Below, one piece after another: positions 22,806 to 32,532 of a stretch of 64,000 nucleotides of DNA. Position 1 is the first letter of the stretch, and each line of letters begins with the position of its first letter. The notes beneath the pieces are model-generated. The model was not told the origin of the DNA. It ran no database searches and worked only from the letters and a program-made list of their open reading frames with translations. The DNA comes from Dallia pectoralis. Taxonomy: Eukaryota > Chordata > Actinopteri > Esociformes > Umbridae. Position numbers and translations under genes: made by a program. The stretch covers positions 7,033,903 through 7,097,902 of the forward strand of contig CM055741.1 of the NCBI GenBank assembly GCA_029465975.1, read 5' to 3'.

Positions 22806-23249
22806 CCTGCGCCAGTTCCCCTCGAGCATCTGTCCCACACCTAAACTTTTATAATTTTAATACAGAGTGTCTGGCACGCAACACGCTTATACAACAGGGT
22901 GTTAGGTTACAAATTACAGTTACAAAACCATGTTTTTTGAAGTGCTTCACACCCATGCACCTTGTTAGTTCCCCATGGGAAGCTACTCCTGTGCCGAGAT
23001 GGATCTCTGCTGTCTTGTTCTGACACCCGATGCCTCGAGCCATATTCATGTCAGGAGGTGACAGAAAGGGGAGGAACTGACATTAGATCTTTAATTAATC
23101 TATGAGAGGCTTTGGTAGTGTGCAATTCGCACAAACCCGTCCACACACGCCTGCAACCTACAGATCTCCTTACAGTAAGCCATAAAAAAAACCTTTCATA
23201 TAAAGTAAAGAACGTGTTTTGTCAGAAAGAGAAAACTAGAAAGAGTTTT

Positions 23250-23520
23250 ATGGCTAAGTCCGTTTTTGCATGTCGAAGGAATTTGTTTTGACCCGTATAT
23301 ACCCGAATACACACGCGCTGAACCAATACGAACAGTAGACTAGAATGAGTTAGCCGAATATGCAATATGGACCAAGACACCAGACATCTTCCCCTGTATG
23401 TCGTCTCGTCTCCATCAGAAATATGTCTGATGAGGGTGGTTTCATCCGCAAACTTCAGTAGCAGATAATAATGCAATAGATTACTTTCAATAATATCAAA
23501 AAGAAACGAGTGTCTCATCA
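23250..23520 (-). mobile_element. LINE reverse-transcriptase fragment (Rex/Babar-like)
   Basis: The minus-strand translation contains LLKFADETTLIRHISDGDET, which resembles IIKFADDTTVVGLISDGDET of fish Rex-type LINEs with the catalytic FADD changed to FADE. It is a fragment only. Confidence 0.65.
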
Positions 23521-24205
23521 AACATTATCTGAAATTATATATATATACAATGCAGTTCTGTAAGGCCGATTGGCAAATAGCATTACGTAGCAAAAAAAGG
23601 GGGTTTGAATTTACTGCCCAAAATGCCACAAACACAACGTCAATCAGCCAGTTCGTGTTGTCTCTTGTATAATTACATTTTTCAACTTTAGTAGTGTGAG
23701 ATTGCTGGCATTAAAAGCAGATAAAAACGCATGGAAGTGATGATTGACAGCTGCCCGTTACTGACGGGAACCAGATATTCTGTCCACACCAGCTAGAGAC
23801 TGTGCATGTGACTCTCATGGGACCCACAAATAAATCCATAAACCCAATAACCCTATGATAGGTTAAAACCTACCATACAAGGGTATTATATAGGAAATAC
23901 CACTCGTATTGGAGAACAACAGAGGTGTGATGATTGGCTATAGGTGTTGCTGTTGTGGAACTGTACTGTGGTGTGTACTTTTAATGTGTCTGCATAGCAA
24001 GAACCATATATAAGTTGGGTTTTACTATCTTGATGGAAAACTACTGAGTCTGATTCCCTGGGATGAGATACGTGTTGATTTATTAAAGGTTGGTGAGGTA
24101 CCAGCGTTTCAGGTCGCACATGAATGTAACCACAAGGTGAACAGAGAGAACCCTGGAAGAAGAACCATGTTAAGATTGGGATTGTTCTGCTGAATGGAGC
24201 TGTTA

Positions 24206-24640
24206 GGTTAGATCAATGGGGAATATACTGAGGTGCTGGTTCTGCTCAGTTCTGCTAGATTGAATGGGGAATATACTGAGGTGCTGGTTCTGCTCAGTTC
24301 TGCTAGATTGAATGGGGAATATACTGAGGTGCTGGTTCTGCTCAGTTCTGCTAGATTAAATGGGGAATATACTGAGGTGCTGGTTCTGCTCAGTTCTGCT
24401 AGATTGAATGGGGAATATACTGAGGTGCTGGTTCTGCTCAGTTCTGCTAGATTAAATGGGGAATATACTGAGGTGCTGGTTCTGCTCAGTTCTGCTAGAT
24501 TGAATGGGGAATATACTGAGGTGCTGGTTCTGCTCAGTTCTGCTAGGTTAAATGGGGAATATACTGAGGTGCTGGTTCTGCTCAGTTCTGCTAGATTGAA
24601 TGGGGAATATACTGAGGTGCTGGTTCTGCTCAGTTCTGCT
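24206..24640. repeat. 48-bp minisatellite, nine copies
   Basis: The unit is GAGGTGCTGGTTCTGCTCAG plus TTCTGCTAGATTGAATGGGG plus AATATACT, with G/A variants. It is flanked by GTTAGGTTAGATCAATG and CAACACCGCAGAC, which are adjacent to a single unexpanded unit in the copy 3 flank (28910-28985). The 142-codon frame across it is an artefact of a 16-codon unit. Confidence 0.95.
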
Positions 24641-25097
24641 CAACACCGCAGACAGAGATGAAACTGTGGCTAAAAGATGACTTCAGATAGGAAGACTTTA
24701 ATGTATTCTTCCTGCTTGCATAAGTAAAATCAAACTGTTATTGTGTAATGAGAAACTCGGTCTCATTCTTACCTAATTTATATTTCCATCACAGTTCCCC
24801 TTTTGATTATTGAAAATGTAAGACCTAAAGATCTCACTACACATCACACTATGCTAATGAAGACATTTTCCCCTATAACTTTCCAGTTTAATTATGTTTG
24901 TTATGAGTCTAATGTGGACCGAATCCAATAGTGGTTTTGCTGTTTACCAAAATAAATGTTCCAAACAGCCCCCTGGTTGCTTATAAATAACCACCCACCT
25001 AAAATCACGTTTGTCTCTGTGTGTGGGTGTTGGTTGTTTGGAAGGACCGGAAGAATCATATAGAAAACAATACACAGGCAATTGAAGCAGAAATCAT

Positions 25098-25103
25098 TTT
25101 ATT
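25098..25103 (-). terminator. mb: Polyadenylation signal of myoglobin copy 2
   Basis: AATAAA on the minus strand, about 380 bases after the stop codon. The equivalent hexamer in copy 3 is at 29503-29508. Confidence 0.65.
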
Positions 25104-25485
25104 GGTATTTGAGAATTACTTTACAAAGCAAACTACATTGAAATGGCAGATGTTTTATGTCAAAGCAGCACAGTGAGAAATTCTTCCTTTTCACAAAAGC
25201 ATTTGCCCCGTAGACCTCTAGTACTTTTCCCCTTACACCTCTAGTACTTTCCCACATACACTTCCAGTAGTTCGCACAACAGACCTGCAGTATTCTCCTC
25301 TAGAAAACGTAGAATTTAGAATAGATTTGCATTTTGTTTTCATACAGTTTACGCACCAGCACCAAGGCACCCCTGATTGTCTACATAATACTTCCCAGTA
25401 ACTGTACTACAGGATTAAGTGTGGTCCTATGACTGGCCTCTCGTGGCCCCTGGCATTTGGGTCATAGGTCACTGTGGTGAACCAC

Positions 25486-26174
25486 TTAGCCGGCAAAGCC
25501 CAGCTCCTTGTAGGTGACGCCGATGTCAGTGATGATTTTGTGCATCACCCGTCTCATAGCATCTTGTCCAGCCCCATCCAAACCAGCTTTCTCCCCCATC
25601 ACTTTGCAGACGGCATCAGTGATGAGCTGTTGGCAAACCAGGGAGAGTATCTCACAATGACGAACACACTATTTTTGGCCCACATATAAAATAAAGAATA
25701 TTACACACTTGATGAATTGAAAGGACATTTTCACCACGAACGAAGATGGGGGGAGAGAAAACAGAAAACGTTCCATGTTTACCGTGTAGCTGTGAAGAGA
25801 GACCTTGTGCTCTTTGGCGTGGGAGGTGGCCAGTGGCTTGACGATGGCACAGTGGTGACCTTTGGCCTTCAGCAGCTCACCCAGTTTCTTCAGCGTAACG
25901 GCTCCATGGTCAGCTACCTCGGCGTTGCCAGCCAGGTCCTTTTTGGCGATGCCCGCAAACTTGGGGAACATCTTCTGCGCATCTGGATAGTCTGTGAAAA
26001 GACTACAGGCAAGGACACCTTGTTTGAGTGTAAAGTTCAGTATGGATTTCGTACGTTTATGCTAACGACAAAATGTTTGTTGTCTACTGACCGGATCATA
26101 ACCAGTCCTCCATACTTGGTGTAGTCGGCCTCGACTGGCCCCCAGCTCCTCAGAACTATGTCAAAGTCAGCCAT
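25486..26174 (-). CDS. mb: Myoglobin copy 2 (complete, diverged)
   Basis: Haem protein for oxygen storage and nitric-oxide chemistry in muscle. Minus-strand exons: 26174-26092, 26002-25783, 25626-25486, with globin-typical intron positions (codon 28 phase 2, and after codon 101), giving 147 residues. It starts MADFDIVLRSWGPVEADY and ends YKELGFAG. The CD1 Phe43, distal His60 (ADHG) and proximal His89 (ATSHA) are all present, so haem binding should be intact. It differs from copy 3 at many sites that are usually conserved in teleost myoglobin, including HSYT for KNFK before the second intron, HKIITDIGVT for GVVVADMEKT in helix H, and a Cys79. The frame and splice sites are intact. A paralogue evolving faster than copy 3 is the simplest reading. 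Confidence 0.96.
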
Positions 26175-26362
26175 GATCTGTGAAAGAGAACGAGCAGACA
26201 CACATGAAGTACAGACGCAAACATGAAAACATTGTCGTACAATGTTTTAGTACACAGTAGCAAATAGCATATTCATCCAATTAATCCAAAGCAAGCCGAT
26301 CTAATTTCGAAAATATGCAGACACATTAGTAAAAATCTGAAGTATAAACGTTAATGCCTTAC

Positions 26363-26415
26363 CCCGTAATGTCAGCGAACCTTCTCTGTAATTATTTTCA
26401 AAACCACAAAACGAT
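26363..26415 (-). other. mb: Myoglobin copy 2 noncoding first exon
   Basis: Ends at a GTAAGG donor (GGG then GTAAGG on the minus strand). The partner acceptor (CTTTCACAG) lies three bases before the ATG. The intron is only about 185 bases, the shortest of the three copies. The upstream edge is estimated from the TATA box. Confidence 0.6.
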
Positions 26416-26441
26416 TTAACACATCCCACCCCCAAACATTA

Positions 26442-26452
26442 CCTTTTATATA
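26442..26452 (-). promoter_or_regulatory. mb: TATA box of myoglobin copy 2
   Basis: TATATAAAAGG on the minus strand, with GGGGGTGGGATG downstream and a CACCC-type box (ACCACACC) about 15 bases upstream. Both are shared with copy 3. Confidence 0.7.
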
Positions 26453-26742
26453 TTATCCCTGTGACGGAGGTGTGGTCGTGTCAACCTCTCTGCTACCCTC
26501 CTCCATGCAGGTGTCCTCCCACCTTTCGTAACGGAGGCCTCCGGGCATCTCTGTGGTGTCATGACAGGACAACAGATATGCCTCCAGGCAGAGATGCCGG
26601 GCGCTCCCTCGAAATGGGGACCTTAATTAGTCGGCCATTTTAGATCCACTGTTGGTTATTTGTTCTGTTGATTCTGTGTCATTGGTTGCTGCCAGTTATT
26701 TTGTGGCTGTGTCAGCAAAGTTTTTATTAAATTTGAGTTGTT

Positions 26743-28060
26743 TCACGCCAGCTCTGTGCAGTACCTCAACCCGCATATTGACAACCTGTGTGTTACCCCA
26801 CGGTATGGGAACGATGGCAGCAAAATCCCTTCCCAGCACCTGTCACCTGGCAGTAGTGAGGTGTAGGCGAGGAAGGACGGAGTCAGACCCAGCAGCCGAT
26901 AGCGTGCTGCGTTTTAATGTCCCGGTTCAGACACCAGACACGCAAAAAAAAAGTACTCCCTGGTACCACAATAAATAAATATGTATACTTCTGACTTTGA
27001 TGAGAGTGATAAAAATTACATAAAAACTCCCCCTCGCTCTATTCTAACATTTAACAAACACGAAAAAATATGTATTGATCTAAAACTGAAAAATGTTACT
27101 CTGATTTAATGTATGACAGTAAAGAAATAAAAGTTTGTGTTTTTTTCTGAAGTGTATGTAAATATCTGGTTTCAACTGTATATGGCAAACTCTAACAGAG
27201 TACAAACACGTAACATGCAACAATACCACACAAAGACATGGCCCAACACAGGGGACATAAATTCTCTACTAATGAGGGAATGGGCACCAGGTGTCTGTGA
27301 TGACAAGACCGGACAATCAGTCAGGGGGGGTTAGATGGCAGCTTAGAAGACCGGAGAGGACGAACGTCGAAGCCTGCCAGTAAGTGGCAGTAGACTGGCT
27401 TTGCATGGAGCTCTGACAGCTCCTGTGTTGGTTACATCTGCTTTAAGTTGCCTCGTTTCTTTGTTCACCCCTCGGGGGTTTTATGCTTTATCTTTCCTGT
27501 CTGTTAAGCCACGTTACGTGTGCTTTGTCTCATTAAATACGCTGTTCAGGCTCTACTCGTTGCCTCTCCACCGTCTCTGCGTAAAAGTAGAGAAGTGTCA
27601 ATTATATCAGTCCAACGTCTGTGTCAGGATCCGGGCTTTCAAGCAGGTAAAAGGACACAAACGCAGAGCCCTTTGCAATACAAGGGTTTATTTTCGCCCA
27701 AAACAGGCACAGGAACGGGTAGCTTAATACACAGACAATCCTAACACTTAACACAAACACAGAAGAACAACATAATTAACAAAACCTCCCCTTAGTGAGA
27801 CAGAACATACTGAACGCAGAACACCAGAATAATCACACAATACATAACAGGCCCAGCAAACGTAAAACAAGAGAAACATACCTTAACAATGACCGACACT
27901 GAAAGACAGGAAACGACAGAACTAAATACAGGAACTAACGAGCAAACACAACACAGGTGCGGACAAAAACACAGATGAACGAACAAGTCCCTAATTTTCC
28001 CTCTCTCCGGATGCGGGGGAGGTGTCAGCACCACCATAACGTGGGGAGACAGGACTCTGT
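26743..28060. mobile_element. Retrotransposon-derived patchwork
   Basis: Homology to the copy 3 upstream region stops at 26742. What follows has LTR-like features: CAAGGGTTTATTTTCGCCC near 27680, short direct repeats and A-rich stretches, leading into a Ty3/gypsy coding fragment. I cannot set element borders. No host gene is visible. Confidence 0.4.
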
Positions 28061-28067
28061 CCCTTAC

Positions 28068-28245
28068 AGTCTGCCTTCCTAGGCTACAACATCTCTCCAG
28101 AAGAAGCCAAGATGGAGAAGCTAAAAGTGGATGAGGTTGGGTCGTGGCCACTCCTAAAGACCATGAAGGTGCTCCAGTGGTTTCTAGGATTCGCCATCTT
28201 CTACCGTCGGTTTGTCCATGGTTATAGGACCATCATGTCTCTGCA
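28068..28245 (+). mobile_element. Ty3/gypsy reverse transcriptase/RNase H fragment
   Basis: The plus-strand translation contains FLGYNISPEEAKMEKLKVDE, followed by WP, LQWFLGFAIFYRRFVHGY. This is the connection between reverse transcriptase and RNase H in Ty3/gypsy elements (FLGF.IS, LQRFLGFANFYRRFI). It is a short isolated piece. Confidence 0.85.
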
Positions 28246-29502
28246 GGGGGTTTGGACATTTGCTTTCCCATCCTCACGTGCTGCCCCCTGTTGGGGGAGC
28301 TTGTCCTGATGATACAGCACATAAAATGCGTCGTGCTTATTCAAGCACGGACACGACAAGTCTTTCTTTTTCTTAAGACCGTATCTGGATTTGTGACAGT
28401 CAATAAACAAACATATGGATTATGTACTTTCCATTCACCACCCTTTAACCAATCCTAATGAGACACTAAGACCTTAACAAACATATAGACATCTAATTAT
28501 GTTCTTTCTTTTTGGCTGTAGCCTGCACTGCAGTAGATTACTTTCAATAATATCAAAAAGAAACAAGTATCTATACGCTAGGTCATTTGGAAAGGATGAT
28601 TGTCATATTGCATAATGAGGCAAAATAATTTGAATTGAATTTACTGCCCAGAATACCACAGTTGCAAGCTCAATCAGGCACTTCGTGTTGTGTCATGTCT
28701 AAGAACGTTTTCCAGCTTTAGTAGTGTGAGATTGCAGGCATGAAAAGCTTGGCAGAGCGCATTGAATATGCCGACCGACAGTCTGTTCCCATGGGATTAA
28801 AGGTTGGAAAGGTACACTAAAGCCAAGAATATACCAACGAGGTGAACAAAGAAGACCTTAGAAGAAGAACCATGTTAAGATTAGGATTGTCCTGCTCAAT
28901 GGAGCTGTTAGGTTAGATCAATGCGAAATGTACTGAAGTGTTATAAACTGAACATGCACACTTGCAGTTCTGCTCAACACCACAGGGAGGGAGGGAACTG
29001 TGGCTAAAAGATTACTAGATAGGAAGACTTTGACGGGACCCATTGGCTATTTTAGAGGAATACTTTTGTGCTGCCCCTCAGAAGTTCCACCGGACTTGAT
29101 TTGGTGTTTTCTCTCTTGCATAAGTATAATCAAACTGTTATTGTGTAATGAGAAACTCGGTCTCATTCTTACCTAATTTATATTTCCATCACAGTTCCCC
29201 TTTTGATTATTGAAAATGTAAGACCTAAAGATCTCACTACACATCACACTATGCTAATGAAGACATTTTCCCCTATAACTTTCCAGTTTAATTATGTTTG
29301 TTATGAGTCTAATGTGAACCGAATCCAATAGTGGTTTGGCTGTTTACCAAAATAAATGTCTCAAATGGCCCCCTGGTTGCCTATAAACAACCACCTATCT
29401 AAAATCACATTTGTCTCTGTGTGTGGGTGTTGGTTGTTTGGAAGGACAGGAAGAATCATACAGAAGACAAAACACTGGCAAATACATGAAGCAGAAATAA
29501 TC

Positions 29503-29508
29503 TTTATT
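29503..29508 (-). terminator. mb: Polyadenylation signal of myoglobin copy 3
   Basis: AATAAA on the minus strand, within the stretch that is nearly identical to the copy 2 flank. Confidence 0.65.
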
Positions 29509-29572
29509 GGTTTAGTACAATAGAGAATTACTTTACATATAGAAAGCAAATTACATTGAAATGGCAGATGTT

Positions 29573-29745
29573 GTCCCTTTACACTTTCAGTTATTTTCCC
29601 TTTACACTTTCAGTTCATTTCCCTTTACACTTAAAGTTATTTTCCCTTTACACTTTCAGTTTATTTCCCTTTACACTTTAAGTTATTTTCCCTTTACACT
29701 TTCAGTTATTTTCCCCTTACACTTTCAGTTATTTTCCCCTTACAC
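29573..29745. repeat. 22-23 bp minisatellite in the copy 3 3'UTR
   Basis: About eight copies of TTTTCCCTTTACACTTTCAG plus TTA. The homologous place in copy 2 (25210-25260) has only two or three diverged units (CCCCTTACACCTCTAGTAC), so the array expanded after the duplication. Confidence 0.9.
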
Positions 29746-29999
29746 CTCAAGTACCTTCACCAACACACGTCCAGTAGTTTCCACAACAGACCTGCAGAAT
29801 TGTCCTCTAGAAAACTTGGACTTTAGAATTTAGAATATATTTGCATTTTGTTTTCATACAGTTTACGCACTAGCACCAAGGCCCCCCTGATTGCCTACAT
29901 AAGACGTCTCAGTAAATGTTCTACACGTTTAATTGTGGTCCTATTATTAGCCTCTCGTGACCCCTGGCATTTGGGTCATAGGTCACTGTGGTAAACCAC

Positions 30000-30776
30000 T
30001 TAGCCGACAAAGCCCAGCTCCTTGTAGGTTTTCTCCATGTCAGCGACGACCACGCCCATCACCCTTCTCAGAGCATCTTGTCCGGCCGCATCCAATGCTG
30101 CTTTCTCCCCCATCACTTTGCAGACGGCATCAGTGATGAGCTGTTGGCAAACCAGGGAGAGTATGTCACAATGACAAACACACTCTATTTCATGGCCAAC
30201 ATCTAAATATAACACACTTCATGAATAGCAACATGTAAGTACAACACACACCTGATAAGTAAACAAAAATACTTGGACAATGAATTAATAGAGAGAAAAT
30301 TGATAAAATTCTTGATGTTCACCTTGAAGTTCTTAAGGGGGATCTTGTGCTCCTTTGCGTGGGAGGTGGCCAGGGGTTTGAGGATGGCAGCGTGGTCACC
30401 TTTGGCCTTCAGCAGCTCTCCCAGCTTCTTCAGCACGACGGCTCCATGCGCAGCTACTGCTGCGTTACCAGCCAAGTCCCCCTTGGCAATTCCCACAAAC
30501 TTGGGGAACAACTTCTGTGTCTCTGGATGATCTGTGAAAAGACTACAGGCAAGGAGGGAAAGCTTGAGTGTAAAAGAGAGAGATCTATATGGATTTTTAA
30601 ACACCTACGCTACTGACACAATATTTATTTTGTGGGGTTGCCCTTTTTAATGTAATTACAGGCTGGACCAGAGCTACAATGTTGTCCACTGACCGGATCA
30701 GAACCAGTGCTCCATTTTTGGGGTAGTCTGCCTCAATTGGCCCCCAGCACTTCAGAACCAAATCAAAGTCCCCCAT
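30000..30776 (-). CDS. mb: Myoglobin copy 3 (complete, canonical)
   Basis: Cytosolic oxygen-storage globin of striated muscle. Minus-strand exons: 30776-30694, 30542-30323, 30140-30000, 147 residues. It starts MGDFDLVLKCWGPIEADY and ends YKELGFVG. Phe43 (CD1), distal His60 and proximal His89 (LATSHAKEHK) are present, and LFTDHPETQKLFPKF and GAVVLKKLGELLKAKG match the teleost consensus closely. Residue 2 is Gly, against the usual Ala in copies 1 and 2. Splice sites are at the same codons as in copy 2. By sequence this is the most conventional of the copies visible here. Confidence 0.97.
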
Positions 30777-31442
30777 GATCTGTGAAAGAGAATGTGCAGA
30801 CACACATGAAGTACAGACGCAAACATGAATTACACTGTACACGTTTTCAGTAGCAAATAAATAGAACAGTGAAAGCACCAAACACACTAAAGGACAACAG
30901 AGCAATCGAAGTCTGTGTCACTTGCCCATCTATCTGCTTTTAGTGACTTCTGCATATCTGCAATTTGTTACATTGTTGAACTGCACATCCTTACGCCGTC
31001 CTACATCTCATTTGGCTCATACGTTGGCACACTGACACACTGACACACTGCCCTGAATACTATTTCTGTACGGTCTTCTTGCATACTATTTCTGTACGGT
31101 CTTCTTGTACGGTTTAACGACAATAAAGTTGAATCTAATCGAAAAAATCTGATCTATGAAATCTAGGACACAAAGTACAGACGCACGCATGTAAATGCAT
31201 GTTTTCACTAGCAAATAAAAATAACTGGAAAAGCACCGAACACACTCAAGATGAACGGCAGAGATCAAATAAAATCAGAATAGAAACAAGGTTGACACTG
31301 GCAACGTTTATGCTTCAGGTTTTATTACGATAACATATTAATCTAAATCATCCAAGGCAAGTCAGCTCAGGTCGACGTTTCATGAAAGTTAACAGACGTG
31401 AACGTCTTTCTAAAATCTGAAGTATAAGCGTTAATACTGTAC

Positions 31443-31495
31443 CAGTGATGTCAGCAAACCTTTTCTGTGATTATTTCAAAACCTAGATACTGTTT
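31443..31495 (-). other. mb: Myoglobin copy 3 noncoding first exon
   Basis: Donor CTG followed by GTACAG, identical to copy 1. The acceptor is TTTCACAG, three bases before the ATG. The upstream edge is estimated. Confidence 0.6.
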
Positions 31496-31519
31496 TACAC
31501 ATCCCACCCCCGACTGTTT

Positions 31520-31529
31520 CCTTTTATAT
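31520..31529 (-). promoter_or_regulatory. mb: TATA box of myoglobin copy 3
   Basis: ATATAAAAGG with GGGGGTGGGATG downstream and ACCACACCC about 15 bases upstream on the minus strand. CACCC/CCAC boxes are known elements of mammalian myoglobin promoters. Confidence 0.7.
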
Positions 31530-31840
31530 GCGATACCTGTGGCGCGGGTGTGGTCGTGTCAGCCTCTCTGCTGCTCTCCTCCACGCCAGAGCCCTCCCAC
31601 CTCCGGGCATCGCTTTTGTGTCGGGACAGGACTGCAGAGATGCGTCTTGGCAGAGATGCCGTGCACCGGAGGCCGGAGCCCATTTAATTGGGGAGCTTAA
31701 TTAGATGGCCTATTTGTTTTAATAAAAACTTTGCTAACACAAAACAACACATATTCAACAGTGGGTTGGTTCATTGTTCTGTTGAATCTGTGTTGTTTTG
31801 TGTTAGCAAAGTTTTCATTAAAACTGTGTTGTTTCACAGT

Positions 31841-32025
31841 TTAATAAACGTCACCTAACAAATAGCTATTTGCAGCCATCAGGAACCACCAGCCTGTTAA
31901 GTCACATCATTTCAATGGGCAACCAGCCGTTCTAATGGTTGCAAAGTGGACTCCCCGCCTCAGATTTGGTACATAAATGTGTTCATTTTACAAACGTTAT
32001 TGGTAAAGGAACATGATGTAGTGAA
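31841..32025 (-). promoter_or_regulatory. Upstream block shared with myoglobin copy 1
   Basis: Partner of 1897-2060. See that entry for the shared landmarks. It lies about 320 bases upstream of this TATA box. Confidence 0.5.
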
Positions 32026-32329
32026 ATGTATCCACTTTGTATTCGCTGAAGTCGTTTTGGACATTTAACAAATATTCATGAATCAATGGTTCATTTGCAT
32101 CATTCAGTTAAAATTCAAATAGTTGTAGAAACTGCCGGTTGACCAATTACGTGACGGCATCAGGTCTTTTAACGAACTACTGATTTACACCCTGATACAA
32201 CTGATATATGACATTACAGTTTTTCTCAATCTCTTAAGTACATTTCTCAAATCATCTGTTGCATTTGCAAAAACACTTTTCTGAATGGCATATATCAATT
32301 TCAGTACTGTCACAAGATAGAGAGAAAGA

Positions 32330-32510
32330 AAGAGAGAGAGAATGTTTATTCTATTCTATGTGCTTTGCCACTTTGTTTGTTCAATTAACAGTGTACCATT
32401 GGCTACCGGTTGTATTTTATTTGTGTGTTTGTTTTGTATTTATGAACCAAAAGAATAAAACACTTCAAACCCAACAACTTCTTCCTCCTTTTTGTACCCT
32501 CACCCAGTCG
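32330..32510 (+). mobile_element. Probable 5' LTR remnant of a Ty3/gypsy element
   Basis: A GA-rich stretch, an AATAAAAC hexamer and TTTGTACCCTCACCCAGTCG, the last recurring as TTTGCACCCTCACCCAGTCA at 34666-34685 after the element body. Borders are uncertain. Confidence 0.45.
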
Positions 32511-32532
32511 CGACAGAAAACCACACCTTTTA

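Larger units (their letters stand above)
23480..25485. other. 3' flank of myoglobin copy 2, duplicated at 28530-29999
   Basis: Colinear with the 3' flank of copy 3. Shared landmarks are GATTACTTTCAATAATATCA (23483 and 28536), AGAAGAACCATGTTAAGATT (24160 and 28861), and a nearly identical run at about 24719-25060 and 29119-29460. It includes the last part of the copy 2 transcript. Confidence 0.85.

Noticed and set aside
22297..22844. Proline- or glutamate-rich repeat proteins of 111-168 codons
   Set aside because: Translation of the 27-bp minisatellite; both strands are open.
24233..24661. 142-codon leucine-rich repeat frame
   Set aside because: Translation of the 48-bp minisatellite that has a single unit in the paralogous flank.
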